DNA of 10,760 nt from Entrophospora sp. SA101. Lineage: Eukaryota; Glomeromycota; Glomeromycetes; Entrophosporales; Entrophosporaceae. Below are positions 1 to 9,356 of the stretch, piece after piece. The stretch is taken from contig CAUDNR010000580.1 in NCBI GenBank assembly GCA_958430865.1, positions 31,278 through 42,037 on the forward strand. Direction: 5' to 3'. Below the pieces are notes generated by a model. That model did not search any database. It was not told the origin of the DNA and saw nothing but the letters and a program-made list of their open reading frames with translations. Every line of letters starts with the position of its first letter. The stretch's first letter is position 1. The translations under genes were made by a program, and so were the position numbers.

Positions 1-91
1 TGAATAAAGAATAGAAGGGATGAAAATTAAGATATTATTTTTGCTTGGTCATATGACTAACCCTTCTCTTTCTTTATAATTATAATTTTAG

Positions 92-238
92 ATGGTACAT
101 AAAAGAAGGTCAATAACAGTTCGCAATACCTTGATTGTTGGAAGAATGTGGGCCATCGCCATAGTGAAGTTATTACATACGATCAATAAATTTCAAACGC
201 AAGTACATAATAAGATTATCATTCCCATTTTTGGTTAA
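92..238 (+). CDS. possible terminal exon of a gene starting left of the window
   Basis: An open stretch of 48 codons ends at TAA (236-238). It is preceded by a convincing fungal intron 3' end: a branch-site-like GACTAAC (55-61), a pyrimidine-rich tract (61-75) and ATTTTAG ending at 91. The reading that begins with ATG at 92 is basic (HKRRS near the start, many Lys and His) and moderately hydrophobic, with no motif I recognise. If this is an exon, its phase depends on sequence outside the window, so the frame shown is only the longest open one. It could equally be a chance ORF in repeat-derived DNA; the splice signals are the main support. Confidence 0.3.
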   Translation: MVHKRRSITVRNTLIVGRMWAIAIVKLLHTINKFQTQVHNKIIIPIFG

Positions 239-396
239 TAATAAATTATTAACGTTAATATTTTTTCAAAAAAACAACGTTATGTTAATATTTACAACAA
301 CAAATATATACAAAGAGAATGAATTGGATAGATAAAGAGGAATTGTTTCGAATTTTGAAAATTTTTCCAATGGGAATTGAAACCGTGACCAACCGA

Positions 397-438
397 CCTA
401 CCTACCTACCTACCTCTCTCTCTCTCTCTCTCTCTCTC
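397..438. repeat. compound microsatellite (CCTA)n-(CT)n
   Basis: Four CCTA units (397-412) run directly into an uninterrupted CT dinucleotide tract that ends at 438. It lies in non-coding DNA just before the small ORF at 444 and is expected to vary in length between strains. Confidence 0.9.
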
Positions 439-443
439 ATATT

Positions 444-590
444 ATGAAATTTAAATTATATATATATAGAGAATTAGATGATTTTGACAAAAGTTCTGAT
501 GATGTCAATGATGATATAGAGTTGTTTGATAATAGTTTTAAAAGTAGTGATTCATTATTTGAATTGCCAACTGAAATCAAAGATAAATGA
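444..590 (+). CDS. possible small acidic ORF or terminal exon
   Basis: ATG at 444 opens 48 codons ending in TGA. The product is rich in Asp, Ser and Phe, with an ELDDFDKSSDDVNDD segment, and looks like coding sequence rather than random AT-rich DNA. A TATATATATAG acceptor-like signal ends at 469, so the real unit may be a terminal exon from 470 to 590, with its 5' exons further left. No domain is recognised. The length and lack of any family match keep confidence low. Confidence 0.3.
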   Translation: MKFKLYIYRELDDFDKSSDDVNDDIELFDNSFKSSDSLFELPTEIKDK

Positions 591-1978
591 TGATGAAAAG
601 AAGCAATTGATGATCGCGTAACAACTCTATCATATTTTATTGGATAGATTCAAAATTATTTTCTTTATGCATAATATTCTCATTATTGTTATTTTCATTC
701 ATTTTTAATTTCAAGTATTTTTAATTAATAAATTTAATAAAATTCTGCACTGACGATCTTCAAAAACATGTGACTGCGAAAATTTTATTGCATTTTTGAT
801 TGGAAATTTTTTTCTCAAAAATGGCATTATAGCACAAAAAGTTCAGCGACTAAGTGATGTGCACTATAGATATATTACATTGACCTGTTGATAATTATTT
901 ATATTTATACCCTTTAGCAGAAACAGCCAAGCATTGTGGTTGTCCAAGTTTAATGATATTTTACTAATTTATTACTTTTTCCATGATCTAATTTTACTAT
1001 TTCAGGAACAATTGATAATGCTTTTATATACAGTTGACAAATCAATAATAAAGTAATACTTCTCTTATTTTTACGTTTTACAAATCACATAAGCCACATA
1101 AATATTTGATATGTCCAAGCTTTTACAGGATCTTGAGCTTAAGCGAATGAATTAATGAATAAGTGCCACAAGTGAGTGGGTGAGATCCTTAACCTTCAAC
1201 CATAAATTACCAATCTAACTTTATTGTTGGATAAATTGTGAATTAAAAAATTAATAATACATTGCAAATATATAAGATATAATGGAAGCCTACGTAAAAA
1301 GGTTTATTAACATAATTCTGTCAATAGGTGCATTTTAATCCTGACGCTTATAAATCTATGATTTTAATTCTCTAGCTCAATTCAATGGAGTGCGACAATT
1401 CCAAACTATTAAAACTACATGCACTGAAATTGTTTGAACCTCAAAATTTAGTACGGTATGATCATAACATTATGAATACCTTAGCAAAACCCATTGGTTC
1501 GGCGGGCTGTTGAATGGTAAAATAGCTTTTTTTAGCGGGCAAATGTATTTTTTAGGGTTAATTATCATTCTACTGACATTAAAACATAGGGTTTGGAAAA
1601 AGGGTCAAAAAAACCAAATTGGAATAAAATATGTTGCCTTATTATTATGATGAAATTAATATCGATGCGAACTGGTCGTGTAAGTTTTATGATTTTTAAT
1701 TTTTCTGTAATAATAGTAATAGTAATGGGATGACTTCAGGATTGCACACGTGGCAAACAACCAAAATTATGAAAAATAGTGTGTAAAATTAATTCTATGA
1801 TCATTTTTTTTTCATAACCAATAATAAATAATAATAATACAAAAGTTGGTTCTATTTAAAAAAAAAATCTATAAAATTAATTTGTTAATTTACAATTATG
1901 TGAATGAGCACCATTGAAAAATTTAACTAGATGTGCGACATCTATTTTTTCATTCTATCACCTTTATCAGTGGTGTAT
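591..1978. other. intergenic, no gene recognised
   Basis: About 1.4 kb of AT-rich sequence. All frames are cut by frequent stops and I see no convincing coding exon, tRNA or rRNA. The right end is the 3' flank of the lipase gene on the minus strand. It contains a perfect 7-bp stem with a 3-nt loop (TAGATGT gcg ACATCTA, 1928-1944), about 35 nt past that gene's stop codon. Confidence 0.6.
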
Positions 1979-4900
1979 TCAGTTTCTTCTATTCCAAAAT
2001 TTCAAAGTCTCTTTATCCTTTTCATTAAATTTTGTCAAAAATTTTATTACACCTTGGAATTTTTTATCATATCTATCAGGGAAATGATGGAACAGCCAAT
2101 TTCTTCTTAAAATAATGTCTGTAAATAAACTTGGTGTGGAAACTTCGCATAAAACATCTTTTGTGTAGAATGCAATTGAAGATTTAACATGAGTCTCATG
2201 AAAGCCCTTATAAAGGTAATAAATGGCTCCTGGAATATATAATTTTTGTTCGGAAGATTTTGCTTTCAAAGAAGTACGACATTCGTCGATTGAAGTAATA
2301 ATTTTGGATAATTTTTCCTTAGAATTGAGCTGATTTGAAATAATGTAATTTATAATATTAACAATAATAATTATAAATTTAAATTTGATTGATATCATAT
2401 TATGTTTTACCTTTTTATAATTTTCATTCTTCAATTCACTTGCAGCAAACTTAACTAATTCTTTAAAATCCATAAGATTTCCATAACTTAATCGTGGAAT
2501 TACATCATTTTCATTAATAAAATTATTAATGTAATTCATTGCTTCGGGTTTGTTTGCTAAGTCTAATGAACAACATGGAACACTAGCAAAATTCCACCCA
2601 AGAATTTCTACGCCATTTTCAAGTAAACCCTTACACTCCTCATGCAATAAAAGAGTTACCATTGAAGATATAGAAGCACCTAATGAATGTCCTATAACTT
2701 GAATAGCACGCGAATTAAATTTTTTTACAGCCCTTTTTATACTCTTAAGCGAATTTTTGACAAGATATTGAGCACTACGAAGTACACCTCGGTGAACAAA
2801 TCCACCGTTCCATGGTTCATAATGAGCCATCACATCTGTTATCACATCTGTAATATTCTAAATGATTATTTAGATTAAATTATTATTAGAAGATGAAGTT
2901 GGACAGTATTTTAAATAAATAAACAAATAAACAGGTGATTTATTAAATGTACGTACCATTGTTCCACGAATAGTTATTATAATATCATTTGTCTCCGGAT
3001 CTCTTATTATCATATAGTGAGGAACAGAAACACCAATTTGATCATATTCCCAACAAATGATGTCATCTTTATCAAGGCCAAAAAATTCCTGAACAGCCTT
3101 TTGATTTGAATTTAATCTAAAAGCGTCTATAGCGCACACACATATATATATCAATAACATCCATTCGAATTTTCATTCAGTTTTTTAAAAAATAAAAATA
3201 ACATACTTAATGGAGCCATACAACGACCATATCCAAACCAATTAAATAAAAATGAACCCTTATAAAAAAATTTAAATTGATTATAATTTTCAATTTTATA
3301 GGATCAATGAGATACATATATATATTATATAAGATTCACATACATAAGAAGCCATAGAATACTTTAAATATTTTTGAGCTAACTGGATTTTATCGGTATC
3401 TTGCAAGATTTTACCTGTAATAGGGCTTTTATAATTTAAAATTTTTTAAAAAAGGAAATAATTAAAAAAATAAAGTCAAACTCATATTAAAATTATTGAC
3501 ATTTCCTTATTTAAATACAATAATCATATATAACTCACCTAGGTTTTTGAGTATAATATTTCTCTAATAGCATATACGCTTTTAAGAACTCCAACTTGCT
3601 TAATCTCCAACCATGACCAAAGAAAGTATGATATAAAACAGTTATTTCCTTCATTGCATCTTTAGTCTCTTTACTTAGTACCATATCAAGAATACCAAAA
3701 GGCTTTGCTTCGGGATGTACTACTATATTAGCAAATTCAGCATCATTAACATTATCTATTTCGGAAGAAATCACTTTTGTCATGGCACCGCTACTTTTAT
3801 TTGTTGTAAATAAAGATTTTGAACGTGTAGAAGTATTTTGAGTTGATGGAATGAGAGGAGTATCGTTTGGATAATGAAATTTTACCCTAATTACAACTTG
3901 ATAAGATATTAGACCGTTATATTCTAAAGGTATTTTACTATATTTGAATTTTTAATTGGTTAATAAATATATATCTAAATTTATGAAGCGTGTATGTATA
4001 TATAAAGTACATAGAAGTAACCCACCCAATAAACTCATCTTTATTAAGAATTGACGACTTTAATCCAATTAATTTAAAAACACCACGACCAATTCTTTTT
4101 TTGGCATTTAAAAACCCATGTTCATAAATATCTATTTTCAAAGTATCAAACATTAAAGAGTGATAATCAAAAGGAAAAAGAAATTTATTTTGTGAATGAT
4201 CTTCAATTAATTCACTTGGATTTGTTTGATGTTTAACATAATGAATCACAAGACGAACTGAAGTTTTTGTTTTTGTATTTGATACTAACTGATCGTTAGA
4301 ATCTAATGATATTATTTGTACCAGAATTTTATCTAAAGAAAAACACATATTAATAGAATTTAAAAATTTTTTAATAGATTATAATAAAAATAATAGAAAT
4401 AAATACCTGGTAAAGCTTGACCAAAAACTTTTTTTAAAAAAAATTTATATATATATACAAAATCAGTTAAATAAATTATTTTCGGGAGGGTAAAAAAAAA
4501 AAAAACCAAATTATATGATTATATTACTTATTGAACCAGTATTGTATTCTTCAGTTTTTGCTATTTCATTTTCAATGTCTATTAGGGAAAATATATATTT
4601 TTAATAAAATTAATTAATAAATAAATATTATTATAAGAATCAAGTAATAAACTACCATTATTGGATGTAATACTAAGAGTACTAAGGGTAAGACCTTTTG
4701 AATTTGTTTCAATATGTAGTTTTGGTTTTTCATCTACTATAATGGAATAAATATATTCATAATATAGTGGAATTAATAATCTAATTGACATATTATTATT
4801 ATTTATAACACACTCACGTTGATGAGAACTTCCGGTTTTAGCACTTTCAACTGATTTATCACCTAAATTTTCATTTAAACTAAAACTGTCAACGAATGAG

Positions 4901-5472
4901 TCAATAACTTTTTTTTTTGGAAAGTAAGGTGCTCTGCTATTATAACCATCGGAATACTCGGTTAAATTAGTGTCATCTGATTTAATGTCTATATCAATTT
5001 CCTTAGGCGAATCTGACGTATAAGACTTCCAAGTTTTAACATAATCTTTGTTATTAATGATCTCGTCTTTGTTATTATTATTATTTTCATTAGTCATAGA
5101 TTGAAGTTCATTTTCACTCTCGTCCATAGAAAAGTCGGACGTAGCATCACTTGGAAAATTGTCAGGCTCACGATCCTCTTCTAGAATTCTAACATCATTT
5201 AACCTGATAATTTCTCGTGGTAAACGAATTTGATTAATCTGCTCTTGTGTTTCAGCCAATTCAACAACATTTTTTTCTAATTCATCTATCATTTCTTGTT
5301 CCAAATCAGGGTTATTAATAGAATTTCTGTTGTTATTATTGTTATTATTATTATTACCATTACTATTACTGCTACTGCTACTACAAGCAATATTATTATC
5401 AAAAAATATTATGTTTTCTGGTAAAGTTTTTGAATTGCTCAAAGTCGAATCTACCCTTTTATATCTCTCCAT
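1979..5472 (-). CDS. C2 and class 3 lipase domain protein, sn1-specific diacylglycerol lipase-like
   Basis: Likely a serine lipase that releases a fatty acid from diacylglycerol at membranes. Exons, in transcript order: 5472-4818, 4736-4656, 4578-4528, 4427-4407, 4332-4026, 3937-3539, 3425-3344, 3258-3207, 3126-2957, 2857-2411, 2329-1979. All introns are GT-AG and every phase joins, giving 871 residues. Residues 1-218 are low complexity with poly-Ser and poly-Asn. About 264-395 reads as a C2 domain, ending in a typical beta-strand (LISYQVVIRV). The lipase domain has RGT at 603-605 (oxyanion region), the nucleophile elbow GHSLGAS with Ser664, Asp724 in NENDVIPRLS, and a C-terminal HHFPDRY giving His837, so the Ser-Asp-His triad is complete. 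No transmembrane segment is evident in the spliced product, unlike animal DAGL enzymes with four; the C2 domain may supply membrane binding. The start is the first ATG after an AT-rich leader. Family assignment is strong; the exact substrate is inferred. Confidence 0.88.
5329..5387 (-). repeat. trinucleotide repeat encoding Asn/Ser run
   Basis: Imperfect AAT/AAC and AGT/AGC triplets within exon 1 of the lipase gene encode a run of about nine Asn preceded by a Ser-rich run. The frame is kept, so length changes would be tolerated. It lies in the disordered N-terminal part of the protein. Confidence 0.85.
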
Positions 5473-5619
5473 AATTAAAGAAAAAAATTATAGTTGACCA
5501 AAAATTTCTCATTCATTTAAAAATGACACCTTTGGAATGAATGCACAAATTAACAGTTACTAAATTCATTAAAACCTGCATAAAATTTTCCATATATATA
5601 ATGATCACAATGAAGTGAT

Positions 5620-6150
5620 CTACCTACATATAATAGGGTGTTCCGGTCGGTTCTTGTTTCCTGCTCCTTGTTGTACAATACTTATTAGGTAATGGAAATC
5701 AGGATCCCTATATACTTCTGCAACATTTTTATCAATCACCATTTTATTGAGGCATTCTTTTAATATTACCATGAATTTCTTGGCAGAAGACCGTTATTTA
5801 TCAGATGATTTCTAATATTTTCAAAATAAGTTCTGCCAATTCTAACATATTAAGATAAGTTTCTTGACAAAGGGGTGTATTGTGATCCCAATGGTAAAAG
5901 TTCTTTTATTAGATCTGGGTTTTCTTTTCAAGGCGTCTGCTAATGCTTGTTGATCCACCATCCATTGCTTTAAGTTGGGCCATTAAAAATATATCTTGTT
6001 CAAATTTGGTAAGAGCTTGAAAAGATTCCCTTAATTCTGCAAATTCTTCCTTGGGAATTCTTGAAGAGCATCCCACAATCACAACCTTTTTTTCAAAAAA
6101 TCAATGGCTTTTTGATATTCATTAGAATTATATTTATTATTAATTTTCAT
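5620..6150 (-). pseudogene. decayed N-terminal part of a DDE-type transposase-like ORF
   Basis: The minus strand carries a coding relic readable in several frames. ATG at 6150 opens about 20 codons (NSNEYQKAIDFL). After a run of seven A (6087-6093) a frame shift leads to IPKEEFAELRESFQAL and then an acidic/aromatic block, stopping at 5909-5911. A further shift gives WDHNTPLCQETYLNM, then RTYFENIRNHLINNGLLPR and a broken HGN, and a last segment (MVIDKNVAEV) ends at TAG 5620-5622. The order C-x-x-x-Y-L-x-M, then NHLxxNGLxPR and HGN resembles, from memory, the region before the DDE catalytic core in a transposase family abundant in Rhizophagus-like fungi and invertebrates. At least three frameshifts and several stops make it non-functional, and no catalytic core is present. 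Confidence 0.6.
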
Positions 6151-6391
6151 ATACACTTATCTCTATATATAATTTTATGTTCACTTTGTAGATTCTTTTG
6201 CTGAAATTTTTTTTTTGGAAAACATTGTAATAAGCTTACACACATATCACTAACTATTTGAGTTGGAGAGCATTTATAGTTAATGGCAACGAAATAGATT
6301 TTTAATATGAATCAGAATGCCAGCAAATGGCTTTTGGTTTGTAATTTGGATTAAGTTAATTTTTTGGTGCATAAAAATTCGATTGCTTTAT

Positions 6392-6526
6392 ATATGTTGT
6401 ATGTGAATTTGAAATGATATTTTTAATGGGTTGGGGCTTGGAAATCCATTCATTGATTGGCTAATTTAAATTTCACGTATGTGAATTTCAAAATTCACAT
6501 AAATTTTGATTTCACATACAACATAT
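6392..6526. mobile_element. foldback / MITE-like element with 16-bp terminal inverted repeats
   Basis: ATATGTTGTATGTGAA at 6392-6407 is an exact inverted copy of 6511-6526, enclosing 103 bp. Inside is a second perfect hairpin with 11-bp arms (TATGTGAATTT, 6478-6488, with AAATTCACATA, 6491-6501) and a 2-nt loop. The nested symmetry and lack of coding sequence suggest a small non-autonomous transposon or its remnant. I could not settle a target-site duplication because the flanks are simple AT sequence. Confidence 0.5.
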
Positions 6527-6540
6527 TAATTATACATTAT

Positions 6541-6640
6541 TTTGAAGCATGATTTCGAGTTCTAAGCAGTATTTCCTGTGATAAACACAATTTTGAGTTT
6601 CAAGCACGATTCACAGGAAATCAAGTTTAAAGCAGCATTC
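6541..6640. repeat. degenerate AAGCA repeats and an 11-bp inverted repeat
   Basis: AAGCA followed by a variant of (N)(N)ATT occurs at 6545, 6564, 6602 and 6630, all on the plus strand. Within this array ATTTCCTGTGA (6571-6581) is exactly inverted at 6611-6621. Function is unknown; it may be an internal part of a small transposon. Confidence 0.5.
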
Positions 6641-6940
6641 TAACCATTGTGAAATAGTGATTTATAGATCACGGGAAACTTGAAAACAATTTACAACATT
6701 GCAAATACACAGAATAGACCAAAAAGAAGAGACCTTTTCACTAATGACAAAATGTATAATAATTATTTTATTTTATTTTATTTGATAGATGTAAAGTCAT
6801 TCTTCCTTTGGAAAAAGAAAGTGTTAAATTGTTTAGAACATAAAAGCATATAAAAATAAATATTATTGAAAAATTATTAATATTATTTTTGACTCCCACG
6901 CCATACAAATAAATAAGATAAATAAATAAAACAAGAATGT

Positions 6941-7080
6941 TTTTAAGTGTCTCCCCATAATAGTCAAAATGTGCTTAAATTACACTTGAAATATGTTTAA
7001 AACATACTCATTCCGTGCTCAACATTAATTAAATTATACTTGAGTGTGTTTTAGTGGTATAATAAGTATGTTTTAAGTGT
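6941..7080. repeat. inverted repeat flanked by TTTTAAGTGT direct repeats
   Basis: TTAAAACATACT (6997-7008) is exactly inverted as AGTATGTTTTAA (7065-7076). TTTTAAGTGT occurs at 6941-6950 and again at 7071-7080. ACTTGA occurs at about 6984 and 7049. The layout suggests another small palindromic repeat rather than a regulatory site, but no ends can be fixed. Confidence 0.4.
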
Positions 7081-7279
7081 GCAAACTTTGCATAGGGTTG
7101 TAGATTAAATTTAAACCCAAAAAGTCGCCATAAAAACTACTCATTAACACATTTTTAATTAGTCTTCATAAATAATTACATAAACAGAAAGAATATACTA
7201 ATCAGCTTTCAAAGATTCACATTAATATACAATTTTTTTATAAATATTTGATGTTGTTGATCACACGATAATTATCAAT

Positions 7280-7417
7280 TACCATAAAGTCTGGAAAGAT
7301 AGCTCCCGTGACAAATAACAATTTTCTATGATTAATATAATAAATTGTGCGTGACTAACCGTAAAAATTACTAAAAAAGGAAATGTCGCAGGTGCTGTCT
7401 TTCCAGGCTTTATGGTA
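7280..7417. mobile_element. MITE-like element with 20-bp terminal inverted repeats
   Basis: TACCATAAAGTCTGGAAAGA (7280-7299) is inverted at 7398-7417 with a single mismatch. The similarity continues inward for about 17 further bases at roughly two thirds identity, so the inverted repeats may be about 37 bp long. The internal part is non-coding. It ends about 150 bp upstream of the acidic-protein start codon and so may lie in that gene's promoter. CGGCAATTT is repeated directly at 7420 and 7444, just outside the right end. Confidence 0.55.
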
Positions 7418-7568
7418 TGCGGCAATTTGTATTATGCATTATTCGGCAATTTTTACTTGATTATGCAAATCATTGTCCCTGTGGTGGATTTGACCAGCTG
7501 CGGACCTATTATTATTTATCTATATAGTTTTCGGGACAAGTTTTATAAAATTTTAAATCGTTTTAACA

Positions 7569-8578
7569 ATGCCGCCCACTAGAAGAACATCATTCGTTAG
7601 TAGAAATAATAATTCTTATAAACAAAAAAGAAATCTATTTGTAAATATTGAAAATCAGCTTCATAAAGAAATGAAAACTCTATTAGATATGTTAAAAGAA
7701 TTTGAAGAACAAAAAAAGAAACTTCAAAGCGAAGAAGCAGTTCTTTTATCAATGCTGGGTGAAGATATTAAAACTGCTTTTGAGGTATCATGCTCATATT
7801 TTTATATATTATATATTACAAGGTTTTAATAATTAAAATTAAAATTATTTTAGGATTATTCTCAAATAAATGAAAATTTCACATCAAATTTAATTAACAA
7901 CAATAACAACAACAACAACAACAATGATGATGATGATGATGATGATGATGATAATGATGATGATGATGATGATGATAGTTATTTATCAACATCACCACCA
8001 GTAGTAGTGGTTGCTAATAAGTTAGATAATAAAATAGTGAATGCATTATCTTTTTTTGAAAATATGAGTGAAGATAATGATGAAAATGATGAGTTTTTAT
8101 CAACATCACCACCAGTAGTAGAAGCTGATAAGTTAGATAATAAAATAGCAAATGCTTTAACTTTTTTTGAAAATATGGGTGAAAATAGTGATGATGACAA
8201 TTATCAAGATCAGGATCAGGAAGAAGATGTAGAAGAAGAGGAAGGGGAAGAGGAAGAGGAAGAGGAAGAGGAAGAGGAAGAGGAAGAGATAGAAGAAGCA
8301 ATATTAGTAAATAATATTAATAATTATCATATAAATCAAGAAATAAGTGAAGTATATATTATTATATGTTTTGCCAATTTTTTTGGTTGATTTTCAATTA
8401 TGTCATTTTAATTAAATCTATTTCTTCCCTAAAAGATCATAATGATAAAGAAGAAGAAGAAGAAGAAGAAGATGAAGAAGATGAAGAAGAAGAAGAAGAA
8501 GATGATGATGATGATGATGATGATGACGATGAGGAAAATACCAAAGCATTGTTGCAAATGATAAAAGCATATTCATAA
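7569..8578 (+). CDS. coiled-coil, highly acidic protein of unknown function
   Basis: Three exons, 7569-7784, 7854-8346 and 8436-8578, give 283 residues. Intron 1 is 69 bp (GTATCA to ATTTTAG, phase 0). Intron 2 is 89 bp with donor GTGAAG at 8347; this donor was preferred because it keeps the acidic frame in exon 3. Residues 1-25 are basic and Asn/Arg-rich; about 28-72 form a predicted amphipathic helix or coiled coil (MLKEFEEQKKKLQSEE). An Asn run and an Asp run follow, then two 38-residue repeats centred on LSTSPPVV, KLDNKI and FFENM, then long Glu and Glu/Asp tracts, ending NTKALLQMIKAYS. Acidic tracts of this kind occur in histone-binding and nucleolar proteins, but that is only an analogy. 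I do not recognise the family. ATG at 7569 is the first start after a stop-rich leader and sits in an A-rich context. Confidence 0.7.
7909..7976 (+). repeat. coding triplet repeats (AAC)n-(GAT)n
   Basis: AAC/AAT triplets pass directly into GAT triplets, encoding a poly-Asn then a poly-Asp run in exon 2 of the acidic-protein gene. The triplet tract is in frame. Confidence 0.9.
7984..8211 (+). repeat. 114-bp in-frame tandem duplication
   Basis: The unit beginning TATCAACATCACCACCAGTA at 7984 starts again at 8098, an offset of 114 bp or exactly 38 codons. Both copies encode LSTSPPVV, KLDNKI and FFENM with a few replacements. The conserved core between variable acidic stretches suggests a repeated binding motif. 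Confidence 0.85.
8228..8288 (+). repeat. coding GAAGAG hexamer repeat
   Basis: A nearly pure GAA/GAG purine tract encodes about 20 consecutive Glu in exon 2. A second tract of GAA/GAT triplets (8448-8530) encodes Glu then Asp in exon 3. Confidence 0.9.
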
Positions 8579-9061
8579 ATGGATATATAATGAAATATCA
8601 GGTAATAATAATATTATATTTACTAATTAATACATTTAAAGAATAACTAATATTGTACAAAGTAGGCTGTATATAATCATAACTTGTTATCATGATTATT
8701 GTTATTATTGCATGTTATTACTATTAGATTTACTATTAACAAATAATTAAATTTATTATTTTTATAGTTATATGTAACTATTTATTATATTATGATATAA
8801 ATAACATATTTTATTCTTCTATTTTAACACAAGTATTTGCTCTGGAATCTTAAAATTTATTATTCACAATAAACAAAAAAATAGCATTAACTAATTAAAC
8901 TAATAAAATTATTATATGGGGCATGCTGCAACAAAACCAGACAAAGTGAACATTGGTATTACCAAAGATTTCAGGGATCAAAATTTAGTCATTTGTAATG
9001 TGATTATTCTATTTATTATTTAAGTGATATATAGAATTGCCCCTATATAAAAATAGTTAAT
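8579..9061. other. AT-rich gap between the fungal gene and the bacterial-like block
   Basis: This 483-bp stretch holds the 3' flank of the acidic-protein gene and is mostly AT-rich with stops in all frames. An 84-bp island of more balanced composition (8916-8999) stands out and is listed separately. Any boundary between fungal DNA and the block to the right should fall here. Confidence 0.5.
8916..9023 (+). CDS. possible 35-codon ORF or gene fragment
   Basis: ATG at 8916 opens 35 codons to TAA. The first 28 residues (starting MGHAATKPDKVNIGITKDF) have a normal amino-acid mix and higher GC than the flanks; the last seven are AT-driven Ile/Leu/Phe. GTG at 9000 could be an intron donor, but I found no acceptor that leads into the ORF at 9062 in frame. 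No family is recognised. Confidence 0.22.
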   Translation: MGHAATKPDKVNIGITKDFRDQNLVICNVIILFII

Positions 9062-9265
9062 ATGAAGCTAATTTACATTAGGTCTACCATGGAACCCAAG
9101 AATTACAGCATCATTAGAAGTATTTTGAAGAAAGAACAAGGTGAGAAAATTGCTCCTTATGTTTTCAAAATAAATGATACTCAGACACTGGAAGTTTATC
9201 TAAGAAAAGAAAAGATTACCTATGAAATTTACCAAGAGGAAAGAGCTTTTTCAAAAGAGTATTAG
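9062..9265 (+). CDS. small hypothetical protein, possibly interrupted by TAG
   Basis: A 67-codon intronless ORF (ATG 9062, TAG 9263-9265), rich in Lys and Glu. Internal ATG at 9089 gives a 58-residue version (MEPKNYSIIRSIL) and sits in an ACCATGG context. A TATATAA (9044-9050) lies about 12 nt before the first ATG. After the TAG the same frame stays open for 42 codons to a TAG at 9392-9394, and the first 20 of these (RILVKNQEKKENWQNNLIKQ) are compositionally like the upstream part. A nonsense change in an originally longer gene is therefore plausible. It converges with the gene pair to its right. No homologous family is recognised. Confidence 0.4.
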   Translation: MKLIYIRSTMEPKNYSIIRSILKKEQGEKIAPYVFKINDTQTLEVYLRKEKITYEIYQEERAFSKEY

Positions 9266-9356
9266 AGAATTCTAGTAAAGAATCAAGAAAAAAAAGAAAA
9301 CTGGCAGAATAACTTGATAAAACAAATAATTACTTTTTTTTCAACTTTGTTAATTT

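Larger units (their letters stand above)
6230..7568. other. intergenic region, repeat-rich, no gene
   Basis: Every frame is closed by frequent stops and I find no coding exon. The stretch is mostly made of inverted and short direct repeats, listed separately, plus a TATTT-type tract near 6765-6785. The last 150 bases are presumably the promoter of the acidic-protein gene. Confidence 0.6.

Noticed and set aside
1747..1752. CACGTG E-box-like hexamer
   Set aside because: It is a single six-base match far from any supported start codon, with no supporting context.
2687..2878. Plus-strand 63-codon ORF
   Set aside because: It is antisense to the catalytic exon of the lipase gene and has no coding character of its own.
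8014..8301. Minus-strand poly-Leu/Pro ORF
   Set aside because: It is the antisense shadow of the GAAGAG and GAT repeats in the acidic-protein gene. The overlapping minus-strand frame at 7979-8200 is rejected for the same reason.
8352..8435. Donor GTATAT at 8352 for the second intron of the acidic-protein gene
   Set aside because: Joined to the acceptor at 8434-8435 it would turn the Glu/Asp tract into a poly-Lys/Met reading. The GTGAAG donor at 8347 keeps the acidic frame through to the final Ser-TAA.
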